From NCBI RefSeq assembly GCF_016802725.1, contig NC_052673.1, forward strand, positions 9,125,037-9,189,036: a stretch of 64,000 bases of DNA. The letters run 5' to 3'. The notes under the pieces are model-generated. The model did no database searches. It worked only from the letters and a program-made list of their open reading frames with translations, and was not told where the DNA came from. The position numbers and the translations under genes were made by a program. The DNA is from Solenopsis invicta. Its lineage: Eukaryota > Arthropoda > Insecta > Hymenoptera > Formicidae. Positions 1 to 10,824 of this stretch are shown piece after piece (the first letter of the stretch is position 1; each line of letters opens with the position of its first letter).

Positions 1-890
1 ACAAGCTACAGCTCATAGATTTCGAATTGTGTGTCAAAGCTCAAATACGTAGTTTTCAATTAGAAAACTTTCAAGTTTTAAGTTTGAATAATTTATAATA
101 AATTAACTAATTGGATTGCGACGCAATAATCCGCAAAATCTTTAAAATAGTTTGTATAAAGAAACATTTACGCAGAACTAAAATTTAAAAAAATAGAAAT
201 AAACTTCTATTTTTACTTTTTTCGAGATACATCGCCTATCTTTATTTTGTCATTTGACCCGATTCAGATTTGAAATGTTTTTCAAGATTGAAATATGCAA
301 ACAATTTAGAATTCAAATTGCGAGCGTTGTTAAAGTTCAATTTGCGATTCAAATTGATTACATATTCCTAGTTCTAATATAAATTGAAATAAACAGTAAT
401 TACGATCCGGTAAAGAGATATCGATAAAGCCATACCTCTTTTATTTTTCATCATTCACGCCGGACAGATATTGCGTTATCCATATTACATTACTCACGTT
501 TGATTTTGTCATTTATCTACCTCCACCCTTCATCCTCGCAATTTGTCAATCTGTCATTGGGAAACAAATGCTCCGTTAATTTTCACGGATCAAAGGAAAG
601 TAGACAATTCATTAATATCTCATTTATCGTATATAAATGTTTTTGGATGAAAAATTACGTCAACTCTATTGCGAATCTGCTTTTGCACCCTCTGTCGGAG
701 TCTCAAAGGGTTGAAAACGAACGAGGTATCACGGCGGCGTGACCTCGTTCGCGCCGACCACCGGTTGCTTCGGAAGTCATTCGCGAGATGGAGGAGACAG
801 TTCTCACGCCTTTCGAAGAAAAGCGTTCGTAGGAAGAATTCTCAACACATCTAACCGGGATTATAGAGCGATATTCGGAATGATTCTCGA
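1..890. other. AT-rich non-coding stretch
   Basis: No gene, RNA or clear repeat is seen. The sequence is AT-rich with short A and T runs and becomes more balanced after about 680. Open frames of 60-80 codons overlap each other in different frames and show no domain or splice context, so I treat them as chance. Confidence 0.5.
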
Positions 891-1290
891 TTCGCTGGTC
901 ACAGAGTGACCGGCTCGCCGCGCCGCGCCGGTTCGCACGCGACCACTTTCACGATCGGCTCGTGCCGATAGTTACGTTTCGGTCATTTCGCCTACGATTT
1001 CCGGGGTTAAGAATTTTACGTATGAGACACGGCTTCCGGCCACGTCTTACGCCTGACGCGTGTCATTTCCGGCCTGGGTGGAACGTTAAACCGGAACGTC
1101 GAGTCGCGTGCGGAAGGAAATTGCGCGTCGGCGCGGCACGACGGCAGGATGCAACCTGATGCGCGGCGTACTAAAATATCCGCGCGCGAGAAAGGGCGGG
1201 GAGACCTTCGATCGGATACCGGTTTTACGGGAAACTATTAGCTGTGCAAATCGCACGACGACACGCGCGCCCGTTCATTAATTACGCGCG
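891..1290. promoter_or_regulatory. CpG-rich patch
   Basis: A roughly 400-base block with many CG dinucleotides (runs such as CGCCGCGCCGCGCCGG near 915) stands out sharply from AT-rich flanks. In Hymenoptera, short unmethylated CpG-rich islands often mark promoters or enhancers. No start codon with a convincing coding frame and no clear splice donor follow it, so a regulatory role is only an inference. It opens with the 15-base inverted repeat GGTCACAGAGTGACC at about 897-911. Confidence 0.35.
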
Positions 1291-2288
1291 TACGTTCAAC
1301 CCCGTTATTTATTAACGTAATCGCACTATGTGATAGTTTACAGGAATTTATAGGAGTGGGCCTTCCTCGCTCTTTGATCGATACGTTAATGATGTCATAA
1401 TTTAGGTTCACTCTCTCTCTTCTTGTTGAAAAATCTTGTTACGTCCCGTTTCATTAAATATTAAATTATACGGGATTATTTCGCTGCGAAATGGTTTCCC
1501 CACTTAAATCACGAGAGTCGTGTAAAAAAATTTTAATCCGATATCAGAGTGCACTCTTGATGATTACGCTAACGATCGCAGTACATTTCCAAGTAAAATT
1601 TGTAAAAAAATTGAGCCTGAAGGCGACACGGGAAGCAACTCGAGGAGTGAGATTAGATCGATCGATGTTATTTTCACGTCTGTCTTCGAAGATCAGATTC
1701 TATTTATTTTTACGTTGGCATCTAGTGTATTAAATTTTAATCGTTTTAGGAAGCGACAGTGGACTTAAACTCTTACGCAATCGATCGATTCGCGTTAAAG
1801 CGAACAACGTAGAGAAGTAGGTCGCTAATTAAATGAAATACAAACTTGTTGAAATGGTGAAATTTTGTGTTATTTCCGTTGCAGCGCAAACTTTTGTAAT
1901 TTGTCGAACGTTATATACCTTTAACTCCTTCAAAGTTGTTTATTTAGTCTTCTTTTACACAAGTTGTTTCATTACGGAACCTTATTCTGTGTGTTTAAAC
2001 GTAATCTTTGTGGAACATTCAAAAAAGCTTTCATTAAGATTTCGCATTTTTTTTTCGCATAAGGTAAAGTCGGTATATACGCCGTAGCTATCAAAAATTT
2101 AATTTATCAAGTATTATTTATTATGTTTAAGGAAAATAAATTATACCAATGAAAACTTGATACTATTATAAAAAGAATTTTAAATATAAAATATTTCTTT
2201 TCTCAGACTTGAAAAAGAAACTTAAAAAAACCCTTGCATTTTTGTCATATAAAAAAATTTATATGGCGGAATTTTACAACTACTCATG
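1291..2288. other. AT-rich non-coding stretch
   Basis: No gene is recognised. It contains a T-rich run at about 2048-2056 followed by CGCATAAG and GTAAAG. This weakly resembles a splice acceptor joined to a donor, but the -3 position is A rather than C or T and I see no exon. Confidence 0.4.
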
Positions 2289-2655
2289 CGTAAGATACAA
2301 GTGCTCAGCGATAATTTACAAATAACATTTACAAATATGATATAAAATAACATAATGACTTACAAAATGCGTTTACAAAGTTTATTAGGGAATAAGAATA
2401 GTAAATATGTATACAAAGTAATAATAATGCAATATTGAAGAAATGAATATGCACAGATATCAACAGAATGCAGATATGTGCGCATTGTGTTCTCAACATA
2501 GCGCTCAACATAGGATAAGTGCTGCTTTTCAATCACGCAGTGCTTGTATTACGGCATAAATCTCGCTCGCTGAAAAGGCCGTATATCCTAAACAAGTGGA
2601 ATATATAAGATATCAAACTAAATAAAGAATACAAGAGCTATGCACTTGTATCTTG
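2289..2655 (-). mobile_element. Possible decayed non-LTR retrotransposon fragment with RNase H-like motif
   Basis: On the minus strand, reading leftwards from about 2595, a frame encodes YTAFSASEIYAVIQALRD before a stop. The core FSAxEIYAVxxAL resembles the segment around the second catalytic acidic residue of the RNase H domain of Jockey/R1-type retrotransposons (typically F-x-A-E-x-x-A-I-x-x-A-L); that comparison is from family knowledge. The expected AE is SE here, and the frame stops at once, so this would be a dead remnant. The same interval is bounded by a 13-base inverted repeat (AAGATACAAGTGC near 2290 and its complement near 2643), which may be coincidence. Confidence 0.25.
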
Positions 2656-3413
2656 CCGTATTCCATTCTCTACTATCGCTCTACATTTATATATCATGAA
2701 ATAATCATTATGCCTTTTACATTTTCTACAGTAATCATTTTACGTAGATGGTAATACACGATTGCGCTATTTCTACATGAAAAAATTAATTCAATTTACG
2801 ATATTTTCGTTAATATTAACAATAAAAGACTGTAATTACAATACAATACTAATATAGCATAAAAGCACATAACAAAGTGAGCAAACTATCTTTATTCCTT
2901 CTATTTTTTTTTTTTTACTACTGCGGCGTAAATATCGACTTTACCCTAATATAAAAACTTGATTAAATTTTGAAAATAAATTTATAATTAAAATGTAGGC
3001 ATTTTAAAAATATTTTCAAATTTCTTAACCGCATAGTTTTCTTTAAAATAACTTTCTAAAATAACACTGAATCGCGTGAAAAGGAGAATTTTAAGCAATT
3101 CAACCATAAACAAACAAAAATATTTAAAAATTTTGAAAAACTATATTCATATAAAGGAATAGAGTTGAAAGAATAATTTAAAATTAAAAGAGTATCATTT
3201 TTCGTACGAAAGTTTGAAATGTTCATAAATTATATAATTCTTTTTCAATATGATGTAGCTTGTTAGTAAAAGCACGTGTAATTTGAATTGTTCATTATTA
3301 TTTGAATAGCAATTGCCAAAAGCTCCAGTGTTGAAACGTATAAAAAGTGACGTAACTCACATTTCTACCTTTCTAAGCGGAAGAACCTCCTTAATAAGAG
3401 ATTTTATAAATCA
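2656..3413. other. AT-rich non-coding stretch
   Basis: Strongly AT-rich with homopolymer runs, including a T run near 2908-2919. I see no ORF, RNA gene or repeat structure in it. Confidence 0.5.
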
Positions 3414-3953
3414 ATGCAAAATTTTGTATTTGTGAAACGTTGGTATGGTTTCAGCGTTTTCGTTTCCAGCATCAACCTCTTTTCTCCATCGCTGTACCTT
3501 TCACCGCGAGAATTCGGATTACGATACTCGGTCATATTTATGACATCACGAGGTTGCCGGGCGGGAATAAACGAAAGTTGCAGGATTACTCTCACTCTCG
3601 TGGTCCGAACGAGTACTCGTTTCTTACGCGCAACAACAAGAAAGCGGGAACGTACATACTTTAATCTACTTTTTCATCTCACAGCGTTTTATCGCGTCCC
3701 GCGCCTTTCCACAAGCGCACGATGTCAGTATTCCTTGAAGGAACTTATTCATCGGATATCGCGTTATTTTATTGTGACGCAATGCGAGACTATGCAACTT
3801 TCGTTTGTTCTAGTAGAGCTCGCAACCTTGCACCAGTTACAACTTGTTCCGTCGCAAAAAGATGCTTTTTTTATAATTGCACAATATATCCTTTCTTTGC
3901 AGTATCCGGATACCATTTGTACTTATATATATATTATCTCCAGTTATACGTGA
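3414..3953 (+). CDS. Long open frame of unknown status (179 codons)
   Basis: This ATG-initiated frame of 179 codons is the longest ATG frame outside the low-complexity islands. The translation is rich in F, Y, R, S and T, with no recognisable domain, no clear signal peptide and no repeated structure. Shorter overlapping frames exist on both strands. There is no promoter-like island immediately upstream and no good splice site at its ends. The local base composition is balanced, which lengthens chance frames. I list it only so it can be tested; a chance frame is the more likely explanation. Confidence 0.12.
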   Translation: MQNFVFVKRWYGFSVFVSSINLFSPSLYLSPREFGLRYSVIFMTSRGCRAGINESCRITLTLVVRTSTRFLRATTRKRERTYFNLLFHLTAFYRVPRLSTSARCQYSLKELIHRISRYFIVTQCETMQLSFVLVELATLHQLQLVPSQKDAFFIIAQYILSLQYPDTICTYIYIISSYT

Positions 3954-4689
3954 GAATAAAGCATTATTAAGAGCATTATGAAATGCCAAACTATTGTTTA
4001 CGTAAAAACATTTCGTCTGTGAAAGTTATAAAAGAATAAATATTTGATTCGGTTATGCTCAAACAAATTTTATTTGTCTATCTAGATTACAGTTTATTAC
4101 GGAAAGATTTAGGAAGAAAGGGAATTAATTACCAAGCGGACTTAATTAACCGAGGGGCTCTGCCAATGATATTGACTCTTTGTGTTTGCCGGGATTAAGC
4201 GCGAAATGAAAGGAGAGGCAGCGCTTCAGAATAACTTTCGCAAAAAAGAGTGCGCATTAGTCAGAGTGCATCATGAAAAATTAACGTAAAGATAAGCCTC
4301 TTTGACTACAATCAAAACAGGTCAGATTTCGCATCAAGTGCTTAGACGCGACCATCAAACTTTCAGAATAAAGCTGTCATCCGTTATTATACAGAAATGC
4401 ATTTGTGCGAAATAGAATATATCTCGATTTTTCTCCCGAGAAAGAGTTGTCGGAAGAATAAATTTTCAACTCATTTATGCACCCTGAAGTTTATCCCGCG
4501 TGTAACTTTGGAAATCTCTACTAGCTCATATTTTTCTATTTCGTATTCCGCATATACTTATCGGGTTACATGTAGGAAGAGAGACGTTAGTCCCTTCGAA
4601 GTTGAACTGCTCAATTCCACATTTTACAAATTTAATTTTGATACTATTTTCTAAATCTGAATCTGTGAAATCTTATGGCCTTTCTGCAA
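3954..4689. other. Non-coding stretch
   Basis: No gene is recognised. Mixed composition around 4110-4300, AT-rich elsewhere. Confidence 0.4.
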
Positions 4690-5030
4690 TAAGCCGCTAG
4701 TCACCACTCATATCACTAGTTATAAGTCAGAATTATAAGCCATAAATCTTAGGAAACTTGCGTTTAGAATAAATCATATTAGATCATTGCATCAGCCTAT
4801 TCTGATCAATTCTCTCGATAAAAATGACAAATACATATTGCTTTTCGATTAGTCAGTCATAACGCAATCTAAATTTTAAATCGTAAGAAATACAATTCAA
4901 CCATCTCCGTGTAGTCACTGATTACTGACTTATTACTGTCTTATGACACACTACTGACTCACTTATAACTCCCTCCTGACTTTTGATCTAACGGCTTATT
5001 GTAGAAAACCTATTATTGATACGCAGTGCT
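4690..5030. repeat. Degenerate array of ACTGA/CACT-type short motifs
   Basis: Variants of ACTGACTTA, CACTACTGACTC and TAGTCACT recur irregularly, most densely at 4910-4990. This looks like a simple-sequence-derived or slippage-expanded patch rather than a gene. It lies just left of the first family A element. Confidence 0.35.
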
Positions 5031-5039
5031 ACGCGGCAA

Positions 5040-5274
5040 GAACGATTTTGCTAAAGTATCTAAACATTTAGTTGGATACAGATCTGAAAATAATTTTGCG
5101 AGGCCATCAAAGTAATTATGTTGGACATTTAAAATGAATTATTAGAACGTCAAAATTTTTTGCAACATTGCTCATCATGTTTGACTATCATAATTATTTT
5201 GATGCTTAAATAAAATTATTTTCAGACCTGTATCTAGCTAAATATTATATTTAGCCACTTGAACAAAATCGTCC
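5040..5274. mobile_element. MITE family A, copy 1
   Basis: A 235-base foldback. The left end GAACGATTTTG is matched by CAAAATCGTCC at the right end. Inside, GGATACAGATCTGAAAATAATTTT on the left pairs with an AAATTATTTTCAGACCTGTATC-like arm on the right. The same layout recurs at five other places in the window. It has no coding capacity, so it is non-autonomous. The TIR layout resembles TA-targeting Tc1/mariner-type MITEs, which is an inference. Confidence 0.75.
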
Positions 5275-5355
5275 TTTCAATCACTTCGATTAATGGATTA
5301 CTCTCACTAATTCAGTGTATTATGACAAACAGTGCATATATCACTGATTGATATA

Positions 5356-5584
5356 GAACGATTTTATTAAGGTACTTAAAAATGTGGATACAGATCTAAA
5401 AATAATTTTATTAAATTATTAAAATAATTATGTGGAACGTTCAAGCTGATTTCTAGATCAAAACTTTTTATACCGTTGTTTATTATGCTTATCTTAAACG
5501 TTCATTATAATTATTTTGGCAGTTTGACAAAGTTATTGTCAGATATATCTAGTCAATTTTTTATTTCAGCAAAAATTCTATTCG
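5356..5584. mobile_element. MITE family A, copy 2
   Basis: A diverged copy 80 bases right of copy 1, in the same layout: GAACGATTTTATTAAGGTAC at the left, then GGATACAGATCTAAAAATAA, a central AT-rich part with TTCAAGCTGATT, and a degraded right arm. The adjacent pair could be a local duplication or a preferred insertion site. Confidence 0.65.
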
Positions 5585-5959
5585 AGTAACTAGAAATCAA
5601 ACTATTCGTTATCTTTCGCTGAATAATACGCTAATGCCGATTTAGACAGCGTGATTAGTTTAAATTTCCTTGTTTTCCTTTTCCCGTTCAATTTCCTTTT
5701 CCTTTCCTATTTTATATAATCATAGATTATTTGATTTTTGACAGGTTTGTAAAAATTCATAAAAATTCGATTATTTCAATCGTTCTTGAATAACGCGAGA
5801 TGATCCCCGAATTCAATTTCAACACAATTTTAGGCCACCCTATAAACAGTAAATACAAAGGTTACATTGACGTGTTAATATCCCACGGTCGGCATAGTCG
5901 AACAAAGCCGATGTATGTGTCTCGCTTCACACGAAATACCGGAGTGCATAATGCGTTTA
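5585..5959. other. Non-coding stretch with pyrimidine-rich tract
   Basis: CCTTTT repeats give a pyrimidine-rich tract at about 5668-5718. It is not followed by a convincing AG acceptor. Nothing else is recognised. Confidence 0.4.
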
Positions 5960-6250
5960 CATGATTGCACTGCATATGTATGATCGTACGCAATTTTATC
6001 GATCTACGCCGCCGGCGCGTAAAAGGCTGTCGAAATGTCTGGCATTCCGGACTCACGTGCGCGTCGGCCGCACGTACGTACAGAGGGGGCGCAAAGTATC
6101 TTTCAGCGTGCAATGGACCATAATATGTTGCCAATGCGCTCGCCCGGTATGTCCGCGGGTGCGTAATATGCAAACGAACCGTGGAAAGTCCGGGGACTCG
6201 ATCGAGCGTTAAACCGTCGCGTCGCAGCGACGCAACCTCGACGAGGAGAC
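5960..6250. promoter_or_regulatory. CpG-rich patch
   Basis: A compact CpG-rich block (for example GCGCGTCGGCCGCACGTACG near 6059) in AT-rich flanks. Overlapping open frames on both strands reflect scarcity of stop codons. Possible enhancer or minor promoter; no splice signal supports an exon. Confidence 0.3.
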
Positions 6251-7135
6251 CTTGGAGAAAAGCTATTGACGAATTAAATTGTCGATCGCCATGGTATTTG
6301 AGTGTATTTTCAATCGACCGTTTGTGACAGTTTTTATAAATATATATTTTTTTTTAACAGCGCGAGTCGCGCCGCAAACATAAAAACTTTTTAGGGATAA
6401 CCAAATCCACGTTTCGTATATACATGGATGTTTGTATGTGTCATTTACATTGAATTTTATTGGAAAGCCTTTGAAAGGTATTGCAACTTTATTTACTCAG
6501 GGCTTATATTACTGAAGTTTTATATCATTGTATCGATCAGTAAAAATTAACGAATATTTGCAAAATATATACAAAGAGAGAAAGAGAATATATTTAAATT
6601 AGATTTAATAAAAGAAGCAAAATTGAAATAAGAAACAATCCAAACAATAGAACCCGTTCACGTGCCTAATCTATGAACAAATTCATAGATTAGGTAAGAT
6701 CAGTTTAGGTAAGATTAGGTACAACCTTAAAACTACCCTTATTTGGTTTATTTTTTATCCCATAGCGGCAGTTTAGATTTACCGTTTCAAACTTGCGAAA
6801 GTTTGTAACACATCTCAGAATTATTAATCATCCAAATATGCCAAAATTGTAATTTTTACAATTTTAGTAGTATATTTCTCAAAATCTTGAAAATAGAGAC
6901 ATATCTATTTTTCATGTCCAAATTTGTGTTTAGCAGGCAAAAGAAATACAGAGAAACAACTTGTTAAACCTTAAAGCAATAAAAAGTTGATTTTTTCTTG
7001 CACAATGGAATCTATGAAGAATAAAAATCTCAAGTCATTAGGTAAAATTCAACTTTAAATTTCTTTAAGATATCAAGCAATTAGTATTTAGGATTTACAA
7101 TAATTTCAAGGTGCGAACAAATGATAACAAACATT
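6251..7135. other. AT-rich non-coding stretch
   Basis: No gene. TAGGTAAGAT-like repeats near 6688-6720 follow the 30-base hairpin at 6665. The rest is AT-rich with no visible structure. Confidence 0.45.
6665..6694. repeat. Perfect 13-base inverted repeat with 4-base loop
   Basis: CCTAATCTATGAA, then CAAA, then the exact reverse complement of the first arm. It would form a perfect short hairpin or cruciform. The right arm is followed by two further TAGGTAAGAT-like units. Confidence 0.85.
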
Positions 7136-7254
7136 GACTTACCTTAGTAGCACAATTTATTGGCGCAATACTATTTACATTGAAGATGCATTGAGCTAAT
7201 ATTGCGTCAATGAATTTGCCAATATTGTGCTACTAGGGTAGGTAAGTTGGTAAG
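7136..7254. mobile_element. Foldback element (hairpin MITE)
   Basis: Left arm GACTTACCTTAGTAGCACAAT pairs with ATTGTGCTACTAGGGTAGGTAAGT on the right, with further pairing inward (GGCGCAATA with ATTGCGTCAA). About 120 bases and non-coding. I assign no superfamily. Confidence 0.6.
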
Positions 7255-7289
7255 TTATTGCTGTTGACGAGCTAGCGACAGCAGCAGTA

Positions 7290-7600
7290 GCTGAGAGCGA
7301 TTTACATTTTAGCATCAGAGAACTTGTACTGGCGTAAATAGCGCGAGTCTATTCTGGCGCGCGCCTTGGAAGCTCGTCCACGCAGTTTGAATGAACGACG
7401 CGCGCGAATCCCGCGGGCAAAACGATGCGAGGTATGCTCGAAGGGGACCCCTTCGTGTCGACCTACATGAGGTCTGGAGATTCGAGAGTCGTGAGTCTTC
7501 GCGAACTTCGCGAACTCGCGTTCGAGGCATTGCTTCCCGCAATTGTCGAATTGAAGCAAGGATCGCGTTAAGGACGTTCTATATAAATCAGTAGCCAATG
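7290..7600. promoter_or_regulatory. CpG-rich patch with TTCGCGAAC repeats
   Basis: A CpG-rich block containing the tandem TTCGCGAAC TTCGCGAAC near 7497-7515. Both strands have open frames of up to 98 codons, but these overlap each other. Likely regulatory or simply a GC patch. Confidence 0.3.
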
Positions 7601-7742
7601 AGACTACTAATTTTATTTGGCTGTCGCATTCGCGTCGTTCTGCAGCTTATTTTTAATTAACATTGCCGTGCAGACTCTAAAACGTTAATCACTAGACTTC
7701 TGTTTAAGAAATCAACAGATTTATAATGCTAGATTTTGAAAA

Positions 7743-7819
7743 GTACGTGAACTCAAAATAAATTTCAATAATTTTAAATATGTTTATTTGAAATCATTAA
7801 AATTAATGAGTTCACGCAG
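7743..7819. repeat. Short imperfect hairpin
   Basis: TACGTGAACTCA on the left and TGAGTTCACGCA on the right bracket AT-rich arms that partly pair. About 77 bases; could be a small foldback element. Confidence 0.5.
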
Positions 7820-7964
7820 TCTTTAATATTCAAATAATATACAAAATTTGTTAGAGATGTGTATGAATAACAAAAACATAGCAATAGTTATTTAAGCGAA
7901 TACGAGCTTTGTATTAATAAAATAATAAATTACGATGATTGACGTTCAACAGAAAAAGCAACTG

Positions 7965-8420
7965 TGCAAAGATTCTTTAATATTATTGAACATAGTTGAG
8001 CATTTACGCGTGAAATATAAATAATTTACATTACGTGTACACAATGTAAATAAACTATATTTTAAATATCCTCTTTTTAAATAATAATCAATGGATCATA
8101 TTTCAAAAGATTCAAATTTCATCAGAAATAGTGAAAATAATATTCAATTTTTTTATTTTTAATATTAAGTATGTATTTTTATTTCATTAATATTAAAGTC
8201 AGATATATTAACAATTTAAGAACTTAATTTAGTAATTAACAATTTAATTACCTTTCGGAATTGTGTTATTCAATTTATAATAATTTACATTGCTTGTACT
8301 GTCTACATGAAAAAGATTCGTGTAAACATAATACGAACAATACGTAAATAACCCATGTAGACGTAATTTCGCAATTTACGGTAACCTCGGTTTATATCAA
8401 TATTTAGATCTAATATAATG
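7965..8420 (+). repeat. Dispersed repeat, copy 1 (pairs with 43688-44080)
   Basis: The segment containing ATTAAAGTCAGATATATTAAC, TACTGTCTACATGAAAAAG and CCATGTAGACGTAAT matches in order and spacing the segment at 43.7-44.1 kb (ATTAAAATCAGATACGTTAAC, CATTATCTACATGAAAAAG, CCATGTCGACGTAAT). Similarity fades at both ends. It has no TIRs and no coding frame. This is probably an unclassified transposable element or a piece of one. Confidence 0.65.
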
Positions 8421-8494
8421 AAAATTGAAAAATAACATCGATCATATTTAGTTTTATAACAACTGCGAAGTTATTTTTTCTGCTGAACGTAGCC

Positions 8495-8894
8495 ATTCCA
8501 TAATGCATTCTGGCGGAAAAATTTTACAGCAATTTAAGAAATGGTAGAAAAATCTGTACAAAAATTCTAGAATGGGAATAGTTTTGTTAATTTTAACAAT
8601 TAAATACGTATTTCTACAAATAAATAATGATTTCTACAAATTATTGTTTTTAAAATTTTGTACATACGTAGAAATTTTTTTTCTCAAGTCGTAAACTACT
8701 TAAAAATGTATAGACTGTTGTAGTTCATTGTAATTTCCATGAGGAATTCGTAAAATTCATAAAAAGAACATATTATGAAAATATAAAAATTTACAAAAAT
8801 TTAGAAAAATATTCCAATTTTACCATTTTCATATAGATTTTTATAGCATTTCTTAAATTTGTGTAACATTTTGTAGAATTTTTTCCGTTATGGA
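8495..8894. mobile_element. TIR element, about 400 bases
   Basis: The left arm (ATTCCATAATG, then GGCGGAAAAATTTTACAGCA and AATTTAAGAAATGG) has an imperfect reverse complement at the right (CATTTCTTAAATTTGTGTAA, then AATTTTTTCCGTTATGGAG). The arms are about 60-90 bases and the interior is AT-rich and non-coding. Confidence 0.6.
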
Positions 8895-8950
8895 GATTTT
8901 AGAAGAAAAAAGAAAAATTTCTTTTTCATAAATAAATAAAAAAATAATTA

Positions 8951-9044
8951 GTTCAGATTTCCCTCTCGAGTACTCCCAAGTATCATTTTATCTAACAATA
9001 AAAATAAAATGACACTTGGGAACATTCAAGTGGGAAATCTAAAC
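8951..9044. mobile_element. Hairpin MITE, 94 bases
   Basis: Nearly the whole segment folds back: GTTCAGATTTCCC pairs with GGGAAATCTAAAC, and CTCCCAAGTATCATTTTAT pairs with ATAAAATGACACTTGGGA. Loop about 12 bases. Confidence 0.75.
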
Positions 9045-9599
9045 GCATCCTAAAAGATATTAGAAACCTTCAAATCTGGTGAAGAATCACGTACATTTTA
9101 TCGTTGCTGCAATAACGCTAAAACATTGCAGCAATATTTTGCAACGGCTTTACCATTCTGTGCTATACGGGTATCTTTCTTCTTTCAACACGAGGGGAAA
9201 AGGCTAGACTGTGAACTAGTGCAGCCACCGCAGCTAAAAAGAACAGGCCTATTGTGTAGACTGTGTAGAATGACCTTTACACAAACAAAAGACTGAAAAG
9301 ACGATTCCCGTCTCGTACTCTCCAGTACGGAGTACGGACACGGTCCTCCATCTTTGAATTTAAATCGCGAGAGATTCGCAGAGACGGAGTCGCTTGGAGT
9401 CGCTTCCCTCTCTTCGCGAGAGGCGCCACGGCTGTAGATCGAGCCGCCGATTCGAGAGAACCGATGGGATTAAAGAAACGAGAAACGTCTGCGGTCGGCT
9501 TACCGAAATGATCGTAGGCATGCAAACGAATGTCATCCTTCCGCTCAAGAGAATCCGACTCGTCGTTTGTTGTCGTCGTAGTCGGTCGGAACGCGCGGC

Positions 9600-10066
9600 G
9601 ACCGCCTACGCTACATACACGATTATACGCGACGCGGCGCTCGGACCGTCGCGTCGTCGTTCGTGCCGGCGAGCCGAGCGCGGCCGAGCGCGGCCGAACG
9701 TAGCCGAGCGCGGCGGGAGGCGGGAGAGGACGCGCGAGCGGCGTCGGGTGTGTACGGAATACGGAGCGCGCGCCGGTACGCGAGAGCGATCGTTGTTCGA
9801 AAAAAAGTCGAATTTTTCGTGTGCGCCGTGATCGTCGAGGAGCCGCGTAGCCGGGTGTGCACGTGTCGCGCGGAATCGCAGCTGCCAGTCGGACCGGCGA
9901 TCCCGTCTGTCGTCAGGTCGCGTCGGATATCCTCGAGACCTCGTCGTATCCGTCGGGAGAGCCGGCACGTGCCGGCTGTTCCCTCGAGCCAGAAGCCGGC
10001 GAAAACCTAACCTACAAGGGGGCAGTAACTGCGCACGGTGACGCCTCGAGAGCCGTGCTTCGAGAG
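9600..10066 (+). other. Candidate first exon (5'UTR)
   Basis: The right boundary is the donor GAGAG/GTGAGC at 10067, a good consensus 5' splice site. The left boundary is arbitrary, within the CpG island. The longest frame across it (from about 9857) has no ATG start, so I think this is untranslated leader rather than coding sequence. It contains CCTAACCTAC near 10009. An intron of 675 bases would join it to 10742. Confidence 0.35.
9673..9712 (+). repeat. Four tandem 10-base units
   Basis: Unit GCCGAGCGCG at 9673, 9683 and 9703, with a variant GCCGAACGTA at 9693. It lies at the core of CpG island 1, where it could act as a cluster of binding sites; that role is inference. Confidence 0.85.
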
Positions 10067-10303
10067 GTGAGCTTGCGAAATTTCGACACGACGAAAGCCT
10101 CCCCCCCCCGAGATATCGAGCCTCGCCGTGATGGATATATATGCGGCCTCGCGGTCGGACGGATATATATGCGTTAACGGAGCGGAATGCGCGCGTGTAC
10201 TTTTTGTGTCGTGCGTTTTTCCAACGGTGACGTTCAGTGGCGCTGTCCCGTGTATATGTACGTTATCCTCGCGCGTTGCAAAACCTTCGAGGCATGAGAC
10301 CTC

Positions 10304-10308
<5 letters not shown>

Positions 10309-10341
<33 letters not shown>
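10309..10341 (+). repeat. TC dinucleotide microsatellite
   Basis: About 16 TC units inside CpG island 1, within the proposed first intron. Confidence 0.95.
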
Positions 10342-10344
<3 letters not shown>

Positions 10345-10741
10345 ACGCCGGCATAAGTCGGAATGCCGCCGGGCTGTCCGTGTGTGCGATCGGTTATCTT
10401 AGCGCGGTGAAAATATTTAGATTCCCCTTCGCGTGCGACACTTCTTTCATCCGGTTGTTGGATTTTGTACCAGAGCCAGCAGCACCAGCAGCGTGTGAAC
10501 GCCGTTGAACGAGAAGTTCTCTGGAGCTCGATATTCCTCCCACCTCTACGATTCCGCGAACTGTTAAGTAGCGTGCGGAGAAAGATCCAGAGGCTCCTAG
10601 AGGCGGGCGGTTCGGGCGCGCGCGCGCGCGCACTCGCGCGCTTGATATCTATGTTGATATTTTTCGTTCGAGCGTGTTCAATATCAATTCAAAGACTTTG
10701 GCGCGCAGCGTGTTAACAAAGGCCTCGTCTGCTGCTTACAG

Positions 10742-10824
10742 GGACGTGATCTCGAAGTTGCCATCCGGTTCGGACCCCGAAGCCTCGCCGGCGACGCGGA
10801 CGATCGCGAGCGACAGCCGTGCTG
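10742..10824 (+). other. Candidate second exon, 83 nt
   Basis: The left side has TGTTAAC (branch-point-like, about 30 bases upstream), a pyrimidine-leaning tract and TGCTTACAG ending at 10741. The right side has GTGCTG/GTGAGT, a near-perfect donor at 10825. Two of three frames are open: frame 2 reads DVISKLPSGSDPEASPATRT and onward, frame 1 reads GRDLEVAIRF and onward. Because the DNA is GC-rich, open frames prove little; it may be 5'UTR. No homology recognised. Confidence 0.4.

Noticed and set aside
10005..10016. CCTAACCTA motifs (also near 27387) as interstitial telomere repeats
   Set aside because: Only two units each; insect telomeric TTAGG arrays need many. They are common short words in hymenopteran DNA.
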